Part shown: positions 62,542-64,000 of the stretch, in pieces
How the letters are laid out: each line of letters opens with the position of its first letter
Position numbering within the stretch: the first letter of the stretch is position 1
NCBI GenBank assembly: GCA_016710595.1
Contig: JADJVM010000006.1
Span: forward strand, 117,501 to 181,500
Direction of reading: 5' to 3'
Source of the DNA: Niastella sp.
Lineage (GTDB): Bacteria; Bacteroidota; Bacteroidia; Chitinophagales; Chitinophagaceae
Length of the DNA: 64,000 nucleotides
Program-made: the position numbers and the translations under genes
Notes under the pieces: model-generated
What the model saw: the letters and a program-made list of their open reading frames with translations, nothing else
Told to the model about the DNA's origin: nothing
The model's database searches: none

Positions 62542-63564
62542 TTAGAATTTAGGGCAAAGGGCCTGCCTGTTTACATTGGCAGGATAATAACCGTTTTTGA
62601 TAAGGCTAAATTCAATTGCGCCTCTTGAATTGTTATAGGTTTTCAGATTCGATAAAGTAACATCGTAACTAAATGTAAACTTAAGTCCATTTAGTTGAAA
62701 TCCTGCAGCAGGAATCACGGCATCTTTATACCGGTAATAAGCGCCAAAGAGGAGTTGCTTATCATCGTATTCTGATAAGTTATAACTCGCCATAGCGCCA
62801 CCCGTTATTTCCATAGATTTTGCCTGGGTAGTAAAATAAATATTCGGGTTCAAAATGATATTGTCCTGCACTTTTAATATACCATTAATGAATGCGATAT
62901 GCCGCATGGGAATAATATTATTAGCGCCGGGTGTATTAAAAAATGTTTCAGTTGGTTTATTTACATGATGAATAGAATAACCAACGTTCAGGTATATATC
63001 CTCGGTAGGAAAATAAGCATAGTTCATACCCACTTGCATATCAAAATAACTCACATTATTATTGGCCAGGGTTACAGCAGTGGGTAATGTATTATCAAAA
63101 AATTTTCCATCAAACTGGTCAGGAAATTTCAACTGGCTTTGATCAATTCTTTTATTTGCCCAGCCAAGGTTAAAGCCGGCACTTAACAAACTACTAAGCC
63201 CCAGCATTTGATGGTATGCCAGGGATCCATAAATTTTTGTGGAACGTAAACTTCCACTACCCGCTACATCATTCAGAATTACGCCACCCAGTCCCAGCCA
63301 GCCATTCTCTAATTTATCTCTCATTACCTGGGCATCGGCAAATATGCTTTGGGTTTTATAAGGTACCGCCATGATATTGCTCCACTGGTTCCGGTATTGC
63401 ACACCCAGGCGATAATCTGCATCTGGAATGAACCCGGTGTTTGCAGGGTTCGTAGTTAAAGGTGAATTAAAGAATTGAGAAAAATGCAAATCCTGTGCAT
63501 GCAATATCACTTGCATACCAAAATAAAAAATGATAAATGATCCTATTTTTTTACAAATTCCCAT
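62542..63564 (-). CDS. PorP/SprF family type IX secretion system membrane protein
   Basis: This 340-residue outer membrane protein begins with a signal segment and the family hallmark AQDLHFSQFFNSPLTTNPAN (TGFIPDADYRLGVQYRNQW). The barrel strands continue with LGLGGVILNDVAGSGSLRS and DMQVGMNYAYFPTEDIYLNV. PorP/SprF proteins sit in the outer membrane and help place secreted adhesins with CHU_C tails. The upstream gene encodes such a CHU_C protein, 21 bp away, the classic pair. Confidence 0.93.
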   Translation of the reverse strand: MGICKKIGSFIIFYFGMQVILHAQDLHFSQFFNSPLTTNPANTGFIPDADYRLGVQYRNQWSNIMAVPYKTQSIFADAQVMRDKLENGWLGLGGVILNDVAGSGSLRSTKIYGSLAYHQMLGLSSLLSAGFNLGWANKRIDQSQLKFPDQFDGKFFDNTLPTAVTLANNNVSYFDMQVGMNYAYFPTEDIYLNVGYSIHHVNKPTETFFNTPGANNIIPMRHIAFINGILKVQDNIILNPNIYFTTQAKSMEITGGAMASYNLSEYDDKQLLFGAYYRYKDAVIPAAGFQLNGLKFTFSYDVTLSNLKTYNNSRGAIEFSLIKNGYYPANVNRQALCPKF

Positions 63565-63585
63565 GATGCTTCTAACTGTTTTTTA

Positions 63586-64000
63586 TTATCTCAACAATGT
63601 GATATCTCCAGTCTTTTTATACTTTTTTCCATCGCTAAAAATTACATCCAGTGTATAAGTGTACACATCCATGGGTTGTAATTTTCCTTTGTAAGTACCA
63701 TCCCATCCCAGTTTACTGTTTTCACTGTGAAAGATTAATTGTCCCCAGCGATTATAAATATTCCAATCCATTTTTGCGATACCAAATCCACGTACCAGTA
63801 CCATTGCGTTCTCCCCAAATTTGCCTGGTGTAAAAGCATTGGGCACATCAAGTAAAGGCTCAATAATAGTGCGTACTTGCAGATGAAAAGTATCGGTACA
63901 ATTATATCTGTTATACGCAATTAATTCAGCATTAAACATACCCGTTGCATTATACTGGTGCCGTGGGTTTATTTCTGAAGATGATTCAGCATCTCCAAAA
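63586..64000 (-). CDS. C-terminal part of a secreted CHU_C (gliding motility-associated) protein; cut by window end
   Basis: The minus-strand frame is open to the window edge (GDAESSSEINPRHQYNATGM upstream of the first internal ATG), so the internal ATG at 63939 is not the gene start. The last 90 residues form the type IX secretion signal CHU_C: LDVPNAFTPGKFGENAMVLV, WNIYNRWGQLIFHSE, LGWDGTYKGKLQPMDVYTYT. The preceding part resembles a PKD domain. It is probably a large surface adhesin handled by the adjacent PorP/SprF protein. Confidence 0.9.
   Translation of the reverse strand, partial: FGDAESSSEINPRHQYNATGMFNAELIAYNRYNCTDTFHLQVRTIIEPLLDVPNAFTPGKFGENAMVLVRGFGIAKMDWNIYNRWGQLIFHSENSKLGWDGTYKGKLQPMDVYTYTLDVIFSDGKKYKKTGDITLLR

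Overview
The window is AT-rich chromosomal DNA from a member of the Bacteroidota, most likely a Chitinophagaceae-like soil or freshwater lineage. The evidence is the set of lineage-typical families: a GLPGLI protein, a DUF4476 protein, PorP/SprF and CHU_C type IX secretion genes, a short RpoD-type sigma factor, and promoters of the form TTG-N19/20-TAnnTTTG. No rRNA, tRNA or CRISPR array was recognised. The sequence is one continuous stretch with housekeeping genes on both sides of an accessory island.

Left housekeeping part (1-21,640): a cut TonB-type receptor with a GLPGLI partner, truA, a DUF4476 protein, an M1 aminopeptidase, an LptF/G permease, the primary sigma factor rpoD, a thioesterase-rdgB-unknown gene cluster, ilvE, rpsL-rpsG without fusA, a thioredoxin-like protein, lysA, scpB, an isolated atpG, and secA.

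Accessory island (about 21,650-38,170): it begins with an IS110 transposase relic. Next comes a restriction-modification-like pair (HNH nuclease and a double-domain DNA methyltransferase, tail to tail) between imperfect direct repeats. Then follow an orphan PD-(D/E)XK protein, a Fic AMPylase-type gene between two internally deleted copies of the same mobile element, a frameshifted DltE-like SDR gene and a 230-bp nested inverted repeat. Almost all genes here lie on the minus strand and are separated by short recurring motifs and foldback sequences, like a cassette array, but no integrase lies in the window.

The most striking part is 31,002-38,172. Two secreted lipoprotein genes share an almost identical promoter, leader and signal-peptide segment containing a C9 tract, but have different C-terminal domains. 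The first is followed by an alternating array: C-terminal domain, four-helix membrane protein, solitary domain, membrane protein, solitary domain, membrane protein, broken domain. The domain-to-membrane-protein junctions overlap by the same seven bases, ATGTTAA. I read this as a polymorphic toxin-immunity-like locus whose full-length effector is currently out of frame with its signal peptide at the C9 tract, that is, possibly phase-variable. The function is inferred; no known toxin family was recognised in the repeated domain.

Right housekeeping part (38,500-64,000): sodium:solute symporter plus PIG-L deacetylase, AMP nucleosidase plus a fused peptide ABC ATPase, a giant TraB/GumN protein, queA with a structured leader, aspartokinase with two tandem terminators, an Ldh-family dehydrogenase, a YpfJ-like metallopeptidase, a VWA protein, hpt, a glucosaminidase-LysM protein, an O-methyltransferase, a second symporter, a LOG-family protein, an outer membrane beta-barrel protein, a GlcD-like oxidase, and a PorP/SprF gene with a CHU_C-tailed secreted protein cut by the window end.
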